Shown piece after piece: positions 18,358 through 27,660 of a stretch of DNA of 64,000 nucleotides. Within the stretch, counting starts at the first letter, position 1. Every line of letters starts with the position of its first letter. The position numbers and the translations under genes are program-made. The notes beneath the pieces are model-generated. The model did no database searches. It saw nothing but the letters and a program-made list of their open reading frames with translations, and was not told where the DNA came from. The DNA lies in NCBI RefSeq assembly GCF_006715785.1, contig NZ_VFNX01000001.1, positions 5,498,001 to 5,562,000 of the forward strand, written 5' to 3'. The DNA comes from Streptomyces puniciscabiei. GTDB lineage: Bacteria > Actinomycetota > Actinomycetes > Streptomycetales > Streptomycetaceae.

Positions 18358-20036
18358 TTCGGCTCCTCCTGCCAGCGGTAGCCGCGCGGGGTCACCATCC
18401 GCCCGGCGATGATCCGGGTGGCGGTGTTGCCCACGGTCACGACCGTCATCATGTCGACCGTCGCCGGGTCGAGTTCGGCCAGCACCGTGACGCGGCTCGA
18501 CTCGTCCGGCCGGGACGCGTTGCGGACGACACCCACCGGCGTCGTCGGCTCCCGGTGCTCGGCGAGGATGCCGAGCGCCTTCGGCAGCTGCCAGTCCCGG
18601 CCCCGGGAGCGCGGGTTGTAGAAGGTCACGACGATGTCCGCCTCCGCCGCCGCCCGCACCCGCCGCTCGATGACCTCCCACGGCGTGTGCAGGTCGGACA
18701 GGCTGATGGACACGTGGTCGTGGCCCAGCGGCGCGCCCAGGACCGCACCGGCGGCCAGCGCGGCCGTCACCCCGGGCACCCCGATGACGTCGATGTCGTC
18801 CGAGGCCTCGGCGAGCGCGGGGGAGGCCATGGCGTACACGCCCGCGTCCCCGCTGCCGATCAGCGCGACCGCATGCCCCTTGCGGGCCTCGGCGACCGCC
18901 GTACGCGCCCGCTCCTCCTCGGCGCCGAGCCCCGACTCCAGCACCCGGGTGCCGGGCCGCAGCAGATCGCGGATCTGGTCCACGTACTGGTCGAGCCCGA
19001 CGAGCACCGAGGCCCGGCGCAGCTCGGCGGCCGCGCGCGGGGTCAGCAGGTCCCGGGCACCCGGTCCGAGCCCGACCACCGCGAGCCGCCCGCGCCCCGG
19101 CCGGCGTACGACGGCACAGGTCGCCATCGCGGGCCGAGCGCTCGACTTCCGCTTGGGTACGAGCAGTTCACCGCCGCGCACCAGGGCCGCCGCCTCGGCG
19201 ACCGACGGGGTGCCGACGGCGGCGAGCGGCGCGTCGGACGGGTTGGGCACCTCCACGGCGGCCAGTTCCTCGGCGGAGTACGTCACCAGCGGCACCCCCA
19301 GCCGCTCGGCGGCGGCCACGATGCCCGGTTCCCCCGCCTTGGCGTCCACGGTGGCGAGTTCGGCCACGGATTTCGGCGAGAGCCCCGCCTCGCGCAGCGC
19401 CCCCTCGACCAGCCCGAGGACCTCCTCCACCGGGGCACCCTTGGACGCGCCGACCCCGACCACCAGCGACGGCGGCCTCAGCAGCACCTCGCGCTCGCCC
19501 GGTGCGACGTCCCGGTCGGTGAGCCGGATGGTGTACGCCCCGTGCGGCACGGTCGGCAGCGGCGGCAGCGGCCACGTCGACTCGGCCTCCAACGCGACCG
19601 GTTCGCCGTCCAGCAGGGCGCGGGACACGGTCGCGACCGAGCCCTCGTACGGCAGCCCCAGCGTGTCCAGGCCCGCCAGCCCGACCGAGTCCGTCGCGGT
19701 CGTCACCACCGGCTCGGCACCCAGCAACTCGCCGACCTCCCGGGCGAGTTCGTTGGCGCCGCCGCCGTGCCCCCCGAGCAGCGACACCGCGAACCGGCCG
19801 CCCTCGTCCACGCACACCACACCGGGGTCGGCCGTCTTGTCGCCGAGCAGCGGCGCGAGCAGCCGTACCACCGCACCCGTCGCCAGGAAGCACACCAGCT
19901 GCTCGCACTCGGCGAACGCGGCCCGCACCGCCTCCCCGACGGGACCCTCGTACACCCGCGTCCGGTCCGGCCAGGCCGCCGCCAGCCGGTCCCGCGCCGC
20001 CGCCCCCGCCGCGGTGGCGGAAATCAGGCCGATCAC
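18354..20036 (-). CDS. cobJ: CbiG-CobJ fusion: cobalt-precorrin-5A hydrolase plus precorrin-3B C17-methyltransferase
   Basis: One 560-residue chain carries two activities. Residues 1 to about 285 are CbiG-like (GLISATAAGAAARDRLAAAW start; FLATGAVVRLLAPLLGDK; SLLGGHGGGANELA; LVVGVGASKGAP), the hydrolase that opens the ring-A lactone and releases acetaldehyde. Residues from about 318 are a SAM-dependent tetrapyrrole methylase (LAVVGLGPGARDLLTPRA, IGSGDAGVYAMA, FYNPRSRGRDWQL) that methylates C17 and drives ring contraction. CbiG belongs to the anaerobic (cobalt-early) route. It overlaps cobL upstream and cobH downstream by four bases. Confidence 0.92.
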   Translation of the reverse strand: MIGLISATAAGAAARDRLAAAWPDRTRVYEGPVGEAVRAAFAECEQLVCFLATGAVVRLLAPLLGDKTADPGVVCVDEGGRFAVSLLGGHGGGANELAREVGELLGAEPVVTTATDSVGLAGLDTLGLPYEGSVATVSRALLDGEPVALEAESTWPLPPLPTVPHGAYTIRLTDRDVAPGEREVLLRPPSLVVGVGASKGAPVEEVLGLVEGALREAGLSPKSVAELATVDAKAGEPGIVAAAERLGVPLVTYSAEELAAVEVPNPSDAPLAAVGTPSVAEAAALVRGGELLVPKRKSSARPAMATCAVVRRPGRGRLAVVGLGPGARDLLTPRAAAELRRASVLVGLDQYVDQIRDLLRPGTRVLESGLGAEEERARTAVAEARKGHAVALIGSGDAGVYAMASPALAEASDDIDVIGVPGVTAALAAGAVLGAPLGHDHVSISLSDLHTPWEVIERRVRAAAEADIVVTFYNPRSRGRDWQLPKALGILAEHREPTTPVGVVRNASRPDESSRVTVLAELDPATVDMMTVVTVGNTATRIIAGRMVTPRGYRWQEEPK

Positions 20037-21286
20037 TGAGCAACTCCTTCACTGGATGCCGGGGTTCTGACACCCCAGAGCAGAAACACGGGATTGGTCG
20101 CCGCGAGCCGGGTCACGTCCCCGGGGAGCGGCGCCAGGCGCGAGGACTGCAGCAGCACCCCGTCGCAGGTGAACCCGGCGGCCGTGAGCGCCTCGCGCAC
20201 GGCCGGCACCCGGTCCAGCGCGGCCATGGAGACCACGACCGTCCGCCGGGCGCGCCGCGCGCACGCGGCGACGATGCCGGGCAGCTCGCGCCCGCCGCCC
20301 CCGACGAACACGGCGTCCGGATCGTCGGCCAGCCCGTCCAGGGCGTCCGGTGCCGAGCCGTGCACCACGGCCACGTCCACACCGTGGGCGTGCGCGTTGG
20401 CGCGGATCCGCTCCACCCCGTCCGCCGCCTTCTCCACGGCGACGACGGCCGCGCCGAGCCGCGCGCACTCCACCGCCACCGAGCCCGAGCCGGCGCCGAC
20501 GTCCCACACCAGGTCGCCGAGACCAGGCCCCAGCCGGGCCAGCGCCAGCGCCCGTACCTCGAACTTGGTGATCATCGAGTCGCGGTGGGCGAACTCGCCC
20601 TCGGCCAGGGCCCACCGATCGGGCCGCGCGGGAACCCCGGCGACCGTACGCACCCCGCCCAGCGCCCGTGCCTCGTCCAGACACAGCACCACGCTCACCG
20701 CCGCACCCCAGTCACGGGCGGCGGCCTCGGCGGGCGTGACCCGTTCGACGCGCTCGTCCGCGGAGCCGAGGGCGGTGACGACGACGAGGACCCGCCCCGG
20801 CACGCACGCGTCGCCCTGCAGCGCCGCACCCAGCTCCGCCGGACCCGCGCCCGGCCCCGTCAGCACCGCCACCTTCGGCCGTGCCCGGCACACGTTGACC
20901 GCCGTACGCAGCTCCCTGCCGTGCGCGCTGACGACCACGGCGTCGTCCCACGGCAGCCCCACGCGCGCGAACGCGGCCGCGACGGACGAGACCCCGGGCC
21001 GCACGTCCAGCCGGTGCGCGCCGAACCGCTCGGCCAGCGCCCGCACGATCCCGAAGAACCCCGGGTCGCCGGAGGCCAGCACCAGCACCGGAAGCTCTTT
21101 GCCGACGTACTCGGCGATCGTGTCCAGGGCCGGTGCCAGCGGCCCGAGCACGACCCGCTCGGCACCCCCGGGCAGCCGTACCGCGTCCAGGTGCCGACGA
21201 CCGCCGACCACCAGCGCGGCCCCCGCGAGGACGTCCTCGGCGACCGGCGCGCCCGTACCCGTCCCCGTGCCGACGACCGTGATCAA
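20033..21286 (-). CDS. cobL: Precorrin-6Y C5,15-methyltransferase (CbiE-CbiT fusion)
   Basis: CobL methylates C5 and C15 and decarboxylates the C12 acetate. The 417-residue protein has an N-terminal CbiE-type tetrapyrrole methylase (TVVGTGTGTGAP; LVLASGDPGFFGIVRAL) and a C-terminal CbiT-type class-I methyltransferase (from about residue 225; DLVWDVGAGSGSVAVECARL is the SAM-binding loop, and DAVFVGGGGRELPGI follows). The start is an uncommon TTG at 21286, chosen because it overlaps the cobM stop as TTGA and gives the family-typical MITVVGTG beginning. Confidence 0.92.
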   Translation of the reverse strand: MITVVGTGTGTGAPVAEDVLAGAALVVGGRRHLDAVRLPGGAERVVLGPLAPALDTIAEYVGKELPVLVLASGDPGFFGIVRALAERFGAHRLDVRPGVSSVAAAFARVGLPWDDAVVVSAHGRELRTAVNVCRARPKVAVLTGPGAGPAELGAALQGDACVPGRVLVVVTALGSADERVERVTPAEAAARDWGAAVSVVLCLDEARALGGVRTVAGVPARPDRWALAEGEFAHRDSMITKFEVRALALARLGPGLGDLVWDVGAGSGSVAVECARLGAAVVAVEKAADGVERIRANAHAHGVDVAVVHGSAPDALDGLADDPDAVFVGGGGRELPGIVAACARRARRTVVVSMAALDRVPAVREALTAAGFTCDGVLLQSSRLAPLPGDVTRLAATNPVFLLWGVRTPASSEGVAQ

Positions 21287-22101
21287 CTCTTCGCCCGCTG
21301 CTCGCGCAGGGCCCGCCGGGCCTCCGGGTCGGCCTTGCGGTAGCCGTGGAAGTGCCCCGGGTGGTACAGGTGCGAGCGGGTGCCGTGCGCATCCAGTGCC
21401 GGGCCGACCAGGAACAGCGTGTGCTTCCAGAGCTTGTGCTCCTTGACCGTCTCCTCCAGCGTGCCGACCGTGCACCTCACGACCAGCTCTTCCGGCCAGG
21501 TCGCCTGGTAGGCGACGACCACGGGGGTGTCCGTCGGGTAGCCGCCCTCCAGCAGCTCGCGCACCAGCTGCCCGCTGCGCGCCGCCGACAGGAAGATCGC
21601 CATGGTGGTGCCGTGCCGGGCGAACTCGCGGACCTCCTCGCCGGGCGGCATCGGCGTCTTGCCGCCGCCCAGCCGGGTGAGGACGACGGACTGCGCGACC
21701 TCGGGGATGGTCAGCTCCCGCTGGGCGAGAGCCGCGACGGCCGAGAAGGCGGAGACCCCCGGTACGACCTCGGTCGCGATCCCGATCTCCGCGCACCGGT
21801 CCAGCTGCTCCTGGGTGCCGCCCCACAGCGCGGGGTCGCCGGAGTGGATCCGGGCCACCTTCAGCCCCTCGGCGTGGGCGCGCCGGTAGACGGCGACGAC
21901 CTCCTCCAGGGGCATGGTCGCCGAGTCCAGGACCTCCGCGTCCGCGCGCGCGTGCTCCAGGACCTCCGCCTGGACCAGGCTCGCCGCCCAGATCACCACG
22001 TCCGCCTCCGCGATGGCGCGCGCGGCGCGGAACGTCAGCAGGTCGGCGGCGCCGGGGCCGGCACCGACGAACGTCACCTTGCCGGTGGGGGCATCGGCCA
22101 T
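21283..22101 (-). CDS. cobM: Precorrin-4 C11-methyltransferase
   Basis: CobM (CbiF) adds a methyl group at C11 of precorrin-4 using SAM. The 272-residue protein is a tetrapyrrole methylase with GKVTFVGAGPGAADLLTFRA at the N-terminus, IHSGDPALWGGTQEQLDRC, VPGVSAFSAVAALAQRELTIP and the VVVAYQATWPEELVVRCT block. It is the first gene of the distal cob operon, starting at ATG 22101, 118 bases from the divergent ZIP gene. Its promoter must lie in that gap; I saw no second cobalamin riboswitch there. Confidence 0.94.
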   Translation of the reverse strand: MADAPTGKVTFVGAGPGAADLLTFRAARAIAEADVVIWAASLVQAEVLEHARADAEVLDSATMPLEEVVAVYRRAHAEGLKVARIHSGDPALWGGTQEQLDRCAEIGIATEVVPGVSAFSAVAALAQRELTIPEVAQSVVLTRLGGGKTPMPPGEEVREFARHGTTMAIFLSAARSGQLVRELLEGGYPTDTPVVVAYQATWPEELVVRCTVGTLEETVKEHKLWKHTLFLVGPALDAHGTRSHLYHPGHFHGYRKADPEARRALREQRAKS

Positions 22102-22219
22102 GGGAGGGGTCCTCTCGTACGGGATCACGAAGTGAAAAGCGGGGGAAATATCAGGTTCTGCGCCGATGTGGGCGTGGCCGGATGTGCGCGAGGGCACCTC
22201 CATCGGATAGCAAGGGCCT

Positions 22220-22954
22220 ATGGCGGTCTTCGTCGCGCTCGGCGCGTTCCTGATGACGCTGGCCGGCGGCTGGACGGCACAGCGCGTGACCGACCGTCGG
22301 CACCTGGTCCTGGGCCTGGCCGGCGGTCTGATGCTCGGCGTGGTCGGCCTGGATCTGCTGCCGGAGGCGCTGCACGCCGCCGACCGCGAGATCTTCGGCG
22401 TACCCGCCGCACTGCTGCTGTTCGTGGCCGGATTCCTGCTGGCCCATCTGGTGGAGCGCACGCTGGCCGCACGGCAGGCGGCCCACGGCGGTGCAGAAGG
22501 GCACGACCACCGGGCGCCCGAGGTGGGCCTGACGGCCGCCGCCGCGATGGTCGGCCACAGCGCCATGGACGGCGTGGCCATCGGCGCGGCCTTCCAGGTG
22601 GGCGGCGGCATGGGCACGGCCGTGGCGCTCGCCGTGATCGCGCACGACTTCGCCGACGGCTTCAACACCTTCACCATCACGAGCCTGTACGGCAACGCCC
22701 GCCGCCGGGCGATCGGCATGCTGGTCGCCGACGCCTGCGCGCCCCTGCTCGGCGCCCTGTCGACCGCCTTCTTCCACATCCCCGAGCCGGTGCTCGGCGG
22801 CTACCTGGGCCTCTTCGGCGGCGTCCTGCTCTACCTCGCCGCCGCCGAGATCCTGCCCGAGGCCCACCACGAGCACCCCGCGCGGTCCACCCTGCTGTGC
22901 ACGGTGGCGGGCGCGGCCTTCATCTGGCTGGTGGTGGGTCTGTCCGGCGGCTGA
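22220..22954 (+). CDS. ZIP-family divalent metal transporter
   Basis: The 244-residue membrane protein has about eight hydrophobic helices. The metal-conducting helices IV and V carry AMVGHSAMDGVAIGAAF and VIAHDFADGFNTFTI, the HxxxD and HxxxD/N signatures of ZIP transporters, with a histidine-bearing loop (GAEGHDH) before them. It probably imports zinc, manganese, iron or cobalt. It lies on the opposite strand inside the cobalamin cluster, between cobM and cobI. That placement makes a cobalt-related role attractive but unproven. It is divergent from cobM and nearly abuts the 3' end of cobI. Confidence 0.88.
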   Translation: MAVFVALGAFLMTLAGGWTAQRVTDRRHLVLGLAGGLMLGVVGLDLLPEALHAADREIFGVPAALLLFVAGFLLAHLVERTLAARQAAHGGAEGHDHRAPEVGLTAAAAMVGHSAMDGVAIGAAFQVGGGMGTAVALAVIAHDFADGFNTFTITSLYGNARRRAIGMLVADACAPLLGALSTAFFHIPEPVLGGYLGLFGGVLLYLAAAEILPEAHHEHPARSTLLCTVAGAAFIWLVVGLSGG

Positions 22955-22977
22955 CCGTGCGGCGGGACAGCGGGTGC

Positions 22978-23709
22978 TCACAGCTTCCCGCCCCGTCCGC
23001 CGTCCCGCCGCGGGGGTGCGATCAGCGTCGACAGATACGGCAGCGGCGTCCCGTCCAGCTCGGCGGCCGGCCGCACCGACTCCTCCGGCAGGCCCAGCGC
23101 CGATCCCCACACCGCGTCCGCCAGCCGCCCGTTCTCCTTCAGCGCCTCGGCGACCTCGGCGGCCTGCCGCCCGAACTTGTACGCGACGACGGTCCCCGGC
23201 CCGGCCAGCGCCTCCTTGAGCACGGCGGACCCGGCGGTCACCGGCACCAGCGTCAGCGGCTCGGTGCCCTCGGTCAGCACCGCGCCGGACCGGGCCGCCA
23301 GATCCTGCATGGCGGTGATCCCGGGCACGGTCTCCACGACCACGTCCGGCATCAGCTCCGTGATGGTCTGGGCGAGATAGGTGAACGTGGAGTACACGTT
23401 GGGATCGCCGATGGTGGCGAAGGCGACGGATCCGTGCGCTGCGAGAAGCGCGGCGACCCGCCCGCCCGCCGCGTCCCAGGCGGCCTCGCGGCGCGCCCGG
23501 TCGGTCCGCTCGTTCAGCGCGAACACCACCCGGACGACCTTGTCCTCGGGCACGTAGTGCAACACGGTCGCCTCGGCCCGCCCGCGCTCCCCGGTGTCCA
23601 TCACGGGTACGACGACGACATCGGCGGCCCGCAGGGCGTTGACCCCCTTGACGGTCACCAGCTCCGGGTCACCGGGACCGACCCCGACTCCGACCAGCCT
23701 GCTGCTCAT
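22978..23709 (-). CDS. cobI: Precorrin-2 C20-methyltransferase
   Basis: CobI (CbiL) methylates C20 of precorrin-2 or cobalt-precorrin-2, the entry step of the corrin branch. The 243-residue tetrapyrrole methylase starts MSSRLVGVGVGPGDPELVT, with LVTVKGVNALRAADVV, FATIGDPNVYSTFTYL and VETVPGITAMQDLAA as SAM- and substrate-binding motifs. ATG at 23709 overlaps the cobB stop by four bases (ATGA). It is the last gene of the riboswitch-led cob operon, ending 23 bases from the stop of the convergent ZIP gene. Confidence 0.94.
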   Translation of the reverse strand: MSSRLVGVGVGPGDPELVTVKGVNALRAADVVVVPVMDTGERGRAEATVLHYVPEDKVVRVVFALNERTDRARREAAWDAAGGRVAALLAAHGSVAFATIGDPNVYSTFTYLAQTITELMPDVVVETVPGITAMQDLAARSGAVLTEGTEPLTLVPVTAGSAVLKEALAGPGTVVAYKFGRQAAEVAEALKENGRLADAVWGSALGLPEESVRPAAELDGTPLPYLSTLIAPPRRDGGRGGKL

Positions 23710-25055
23710 GACGTCCGGCACCTCTCCACGAACCGACGGGCGACACCGGGCTCGGACGCCCAGTGCGTGTGCAGATAACTCGCGTGCACGCCCCGCTGCA
23801 CGAAACCTTCGACCCGCCGGACGGGCGCCCGCACGCCCCAGGCGGGAGCCTCACCGACGCCGGGCTCGACGACCGTGCGATGGAACTCGTGCCCCCGCAT
23901 CCGGGTCCCGGCGACGGCCAGCACACTGTCCCCGACGGCCACGGCGTCCCGGTAGCCGAGGGTCAGCCGTTCCGTCATGCGCGCGGTGGCGTCCAGGACG
24001 CCGCACATCGGCTGCCCGTCCAGCTGGCGGCACAGGTAGAGCAGCCCGGCGCATTCGGCGGCGACGGGAGCACCGGCGAGGGCCAGTTCGGCGACGGCCT
24101 TCCGCAGCGGCTCGTTGGCGGACAGCTCGGCGGCGTACACCTCGGGGAAACCGCCGCCGATGACCAACCCGGCGGCGCCGTCGGGCAGTTGCTCGTCCCG
24201 GAGCGGATCGAAGGTGACGACCTCGGCACCGGCGGCGGTGAGCAGCTCGGTGTGCTCGGCGTAGGAGAAGGTGAACGCGGAACCACCGGCGACGGCGACC
24301 ACCTCACGCTTCCGCGTTGGGGTGACGGGCGGTTCCCACGGGGCGCAGGACAGGTCTCCCGCACTGCGCGCCAGTCCCAGCAGGGCCTGGAGATCGCAAC
24401 CGCGCTCCACCTGGGCGGCCATCGCCGCCACCGCGTCCGTCGCGCCGGACCGTCGCTCGGCCACCGGTACCAGTCCCAGATGGCGGGACGGCGTGTCCGC
24501 CTGAGGAACCCGCCGCAGCACCCCCAGCACGGGCACCCCTGACTGATCCAGCGCCTCCCGCAGCAACTCCTCATGCCGGTCGGACGCGACCTTGTTCAGG
24601 ATCACGCCCCCGACCCGCACCTCCGGATCCCAGGAAGCGAACCCGTGCACCAGCGCCGCCACCGACCGCGACTGCGACGACGCGTCGACGACGAGCACCA
24701 CCGGCGCCCGCAGCAGCTTGGCGACATGGGCGGTGGACGCCAGTTCACCCTCCCCGGCCGCCCCGTCGTACAGCCCCATCACGCCCTCGACCACGGCCAG
24801 GTCACAGCCCCGCGCCCCGTGCAGGAACAGCGGAGCGACCAGCTCCGGCCCGCACAGGTACGCGTCGAGGTTGCGCCCCACCCGCCCGGTCGCGAGGGCG
24901 TGGTACCCGGGGTCGATGTAGTCCGGCCCGACCTTGTGCGGGGACACGGCGAGCCCCCGCGCGGTGAACGCGGCCATCAGCCCCGTGGCGACGGTGGTCT
25001 TGCCGCTGCCCGACGAAGGCGCGGCGATGACCAGCCGAGGCACCGACGACGTCAC
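23706..25055 (-). CDS. cobB: Cobyrinate/hydrogenobyrinate a,c-diamide synthase
   Basis: CobB (CbiA) amidates the a and c carboxylates with glutamine and ATP. The 449-residue protein has an N-terminal ATPase domain (RLVIAAPSSGSGKTTVATGL, then HKVGPDYIDPGYH) and a C-terminal class-I glutamine amidotransferase domain with the nucleophile in PVAAECAGLLYLC and a GGGFPEVYAAEL motif. The GTG at 25055 overlaps the cobO stop (GTGA); the adjacent in-frame GTG at 25058 is possible. It sits between cobO and cobI in one operon. Confidence 0.94.
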   Translation of the reverse strand: MTSSVPRLVIAAPSSGSGKTTVATGLMAAFTARGLAVSPHKVGPDYIDPGYHALATGRVGRNLDAYLCGPELVAPLFLHGARGCDLAVVEGVMGLYDGAAGEGELASTAHVAKLLRAPVVLVVDASSQSRSVAALVHGFASWDPEVRVGGVILNKVASDRHEELLREALDQSGVPVLGVLRRVPQADTPSRHLGLVPVAERRSGATDAVAAMAAQVERGCDLQALLGLARSAGDLSCAPWEPPVTPTRKREVVAVAGGSAFTFSYAEHTELLTAAGAEVVTFDPLRDEQLPDGAAGLVIGGGFPEVYAAELSANEPLRKAVAELALAGAPVAAECAGLLYLCRQLDGQPMCGVLDATARMTERLTLGYRDAVAVGDSVLAVAGTRMRGHEFHRTVVEPGVGEAPAWGVRAPVRRVEGFVQRGVHASYLHTHWASEPGVARRFVERCRTS

Positions 25056-25660
25056 CACTCGATGCCCTTCTGGCCCTTCTGCCCCACGTCCATGGGGTGC
25101 TTGACCTTGGACATGTCGGTGACGAGGTCGGCGAAGTCCACCAGCTTCTCCGGCGCGTTCCGCCCGGTGATCACCACATGCTGGGTACCGGGCCGGTTCC
25201 GCAGCACGTCCACGACCTCGTCGGTGTCCACCCACCCCCAGTGCATGGGGTAGGCGAACTCGTCCAGCACGTACAGCCGGTAGGTCTCGGCGGCCAGGTC
25301 CCGCTTGACCTGCTCCCAGCCCTCCCGGGCCTTCTCCTCGTTGGTCGCGTTGTCACCCTGGATGTCCCGCTGGACCCACGACCAGCCCTCGCCCATCTTG
25401 TGCCAGTCGACGGTGCCGCCCTCGCCGGAGGCGCCGAGCACCCGCAGGGCGTTCTCCTCGCCGACCTTCCACTTCGCGGACTTGACGAACTGGAACACCC
25501 CGATCGGCCACCCCTGGTTCCAGGCCCGCAGCGCGAGCCCGAACGCGGCGGTGGACTTGCCCTTGCCGACACCGGTGTGCACGACGACCAGCGGACGGTT
25601 GCGCCGCTGACGAGTCGTCAAGCCGTCATCGGGTACGACACTCGGCTGCCCCTGAGGCAT
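25052..25660 (-). CDS. cobO: Corrinoid adenosyltransferase
   Basis: CobO (BtuR/CobA type) attaches the adenosyl group of ATP to the cobalt of cob(I)yrinate diamide. The 202-residue protein has a basic N-terminus, the P-loop VVHTGVGKGKSTAAFGLALR, IGVFQFVKSAKWKVGEE and the Walker-B-like YVLDEFAYPMHWGWV. Its C-terminus DVGQKGQKGIEW is the usual CobO ending. The ATG shares one base with the stop of the chelatase gene. A CobO downstream of CobN agrees with an aerobic-type order of steps. Confidence 0.95.
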   Translation of the reverse strand: MPQGQPSVVPDDGLTTRQRRNRPLVVVHTGVGKGKSTAAFGLALRAWNQGWPIGVFQFVKSAKWKVGEENALRVLGASGEGGTVDWHKMGEGWSWVQRDIQGDNATNEEKAREGWEQVKRDLAAETYRLYVLDEFAYPMHWGWVDTDEVVDVLRNRPGTQHVVITGRNAPEKLVDFADLVTDMSKVKHPMDVGQKGQKGIEW

Positions 25661-27660
25661 TACGCGGCCCTCCTGCTGCTGTTGCCCTGCACATCTCTGA
25701 CGAGACCGGCGATCGAGTCGGCCCGCAGCTCGTCCAGCGTGACGGCCGTACCGCCCAGCTCACCCGCGAGCTGCCCGGCGAGCCCGAGCCGCACCGGACC
25801 CGACTCGCAGTCCACGACCACCGACGCGACCCCCTCGGCCGCGAACAGCCGCGCCGCACGTCCGGCCAGCGCCACCGGCTCCGGACCACCCGTGGCCCGC
25901 CCGTCGGTCACCACCACGACCAGCGCCCGCCGCGCCGGATCCCGCAGCCGCTCCACCCGCAGCACCTCGTGCGCCCTGAGCAGCCCCGCCGCGAGCGGGG
26001 TACGGCCCCCGGTCGGCAGCGACCGGAGCCGGGCCGCCGCCGCGTCCACGGAGGAGGTCGGCGGCAGCGCGACCTCCGCCGAGGCACCCCGGAAGGTCAC
26101 CAGACCCACCTTGTCCCGCCGCTGATAGGCGTCCAGCAGCAGCGACAGCACAGCACCCTTGACCGCGCTCATCCGCTGCCGCGCCGCCATCGACCCGGAG
26201 GCGTCCACGACGAACAGCACGAGGTTGCCCTCGCGTCCCTCCCGCGTCGCCTGCCGCAGATCGTCCCGGCGGATCACCAGTCCCGGCCCGGACCGGCCGC
26301 GCGCCCGCTGGTGCGGGGCCGCGGCCTGCACGGTGGCGGCCAGATGCAGCTTGGTCAGCGCCCCCTGGGGACGGCGGGACCCGGTCGTCCGCCCGTGCTC
26401 GGTCCGCGCGCGCGAGCGCCGCCCGGCGGCACCCTCCCCGATCCCGGGCACGCTCAGCACCTTGGTCCGGAACGGCTCGGAGGCTTGTGCGGGAGCCTGC
26501 TCACCGGCACCGGCAGCCTGCGGTTCCCCGCCCTCACCGGCCTCGGGCCGCGCGGCGCCGTCCCCGCCGCCCTGTGGCCCCGAGTCGGGCCGCGGCCGAC
26601 CGCCGCCGGGACCGTCCGGGTCCGGATCGTCCTCACCGCTCCCGTCGTCCCCGGAGAACTGCTCCAGCGTCTCGTCCAGCTTGTCCTCGTCCAGCCCCGG
26701 CGCGTCGAAGGGGTTACGCCGCCTGCGGTGCGGCAGCGCCAGCAGCGCCGCCTGCCGCACGTCCTCGGCGAGGACGTCGGTCCGCCCGGCCCACGCGGCC
26801 AGCGCGGTCGCCGTACGCGCCATCACGATGTCGGCGCGCATGCCGTCCACCTCGAAGGCCGCGCAGGTCGCCGCGATCTGCCGCAGCGCACCGTCGCCCA
26901 GCCGCACCTGCGGCAGCAACTGCCGTGCCGCGACGATCCGTTGGCGTACGGAGGCCTCCTCCTCGGCCCACCGCGCGGCGAAACCGGCCGGGTCGTCGTC
27001 GTACGCCAGCCGGCGCCGTACCACCTCGACCCGCTGCTCCGGCTCCCGCGAGGCCGCGACCTCCACGGTCAGCCCGAACCGGTCCAGCAGCTGCGGGCGC
27101 AGCTCGCCCTCTTCGGGGTTCATGGTGCCGACCAGCAGGAAGCGGGCCGCGTGCCGCACGGAGACGCCCTCGCGCTCCACGTACGAGGCACCCATCGCCG
27201 CCGCGTCGAGCAGCAGGTCCACCAGGTGGTCGTGGAGGAGGTTGACCTCGTCGACGTAGAGGATCCCGCGGTGCGCGTCGGCCAGCAGGCCCGGCTGATA
27301 CGCCTTCACGCCCTCGGCGAGCGCCCGCTCGATGTCCAGGGCCCCGACCAGCCGGTCCTCGGAGGCGCCGACCGGCAGTTCGACCATCCGCGCGGGCCGC
27401 CGGGCACCGCCGCCCGGCTCGTGGGGGCCGTCCGGGCAGGACGGGTCCGGTGCCGCCGGGTCGCAGGAGAAGCGGCAGCCGGGCACCACGGCCACCTCCG
27501 GCAGCAGCACGGAAAGGGCCCGTACCGCCGTCGACTTGGCCGTGCCCTTCTCGCCGCGCACCAGCACACCGCCGACCGCCGGGGAGACGGCGTTCAGCAG
27601 CAGCGCGAGCCGCAGGTCGTCCTGACCGACAACGGCCGTGAAGGGGAAGGGGGTGGTCAC
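25660..27660 (-). CDS. Putative cobaltochelatase subunit, fused ChlI AAA+ and ChlD vWA domains
   Basis: The 666-residue protein combines an AAA+ ATPase (residues about 5-320; Walker A VRGEKGTAKSTAVRAL, Walker B ILYVDEVNLLHDHLV, a MoxR/ChlI arginine region) with a proline/glycine/acid-rich linker (about 325-390) and a von Willebrand factor A domain. The vWA metal site is LFVVDASGSMAARQRM. Such proteins act as the motor partner of CobN or ChlH. Its place directly after cobN, overlapping by four bases (GTGA), indicates that it serves cobalt insertion in place of separate CobS and CobT proteins. No magnesium-porphyrin genes are nearby. Confidence 0.9.
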   Translation of the reverse strand: MTTPFPFTAVVGQDDLRLALLLNAVSPAVGGVLVRGEKGTAKSTAVRALSVLLPEVAVVPGCRFSCDPAAPDPSCPDGPHEPGGGARRPARMVELPVGASEDRLVGALDIERALAEGVKAYQPGLLADAHRGILYVDEVNLLHDHLVDLLLDAAAMGASYVEREGVSVRHAARFLLVGTMNPEEGELRPQLLDRFGLTVEVAASREPEQRVEVVRRRLAYDDDPAGFAARWAEEEASVRQRIVAARQLLPQVRLGDGALRQIAATCAAFEVDGMRADIVMARTATALAAWAGRTDVLAEDVRQAALLALPHRRRRNPFDAPGLDEDKLDETLEQFSGDDGSGEDDPDPDGPGGGRPRPDSGPQGGGDGAARPEAGEGGEPQAAGAGEQAPAQASEPFRTKVLSVPGIGEGAAGRRSRARTEHGRTTGSRRPQGALTKLHLAATVQAAAPHQRARGRSGPGLVIRRDDLRQATREGREGNLVLFVVDASGSMAARQRMSAVKGAVLSLLLDAYQRRDKVGLVTFRGASAEVALPPTSSVDAAAARLRSLPTGGRTPLAAGLLRAHEVLRVERLRDPARRALVVVVTDGRATGGPEPVALAGRAARLFAAEGVASVVVDCESGPVRLGLAGQLAGELGGTAVTLDELRADSIAGLVRDVQGNSSRRAA

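Noticed and set aside
22102..22219. Second cobalamin riboswitch before cobM
   Set aside because: The gap is short and lacks the B12-box sequence; only ordinary promoter-length DNA is present.
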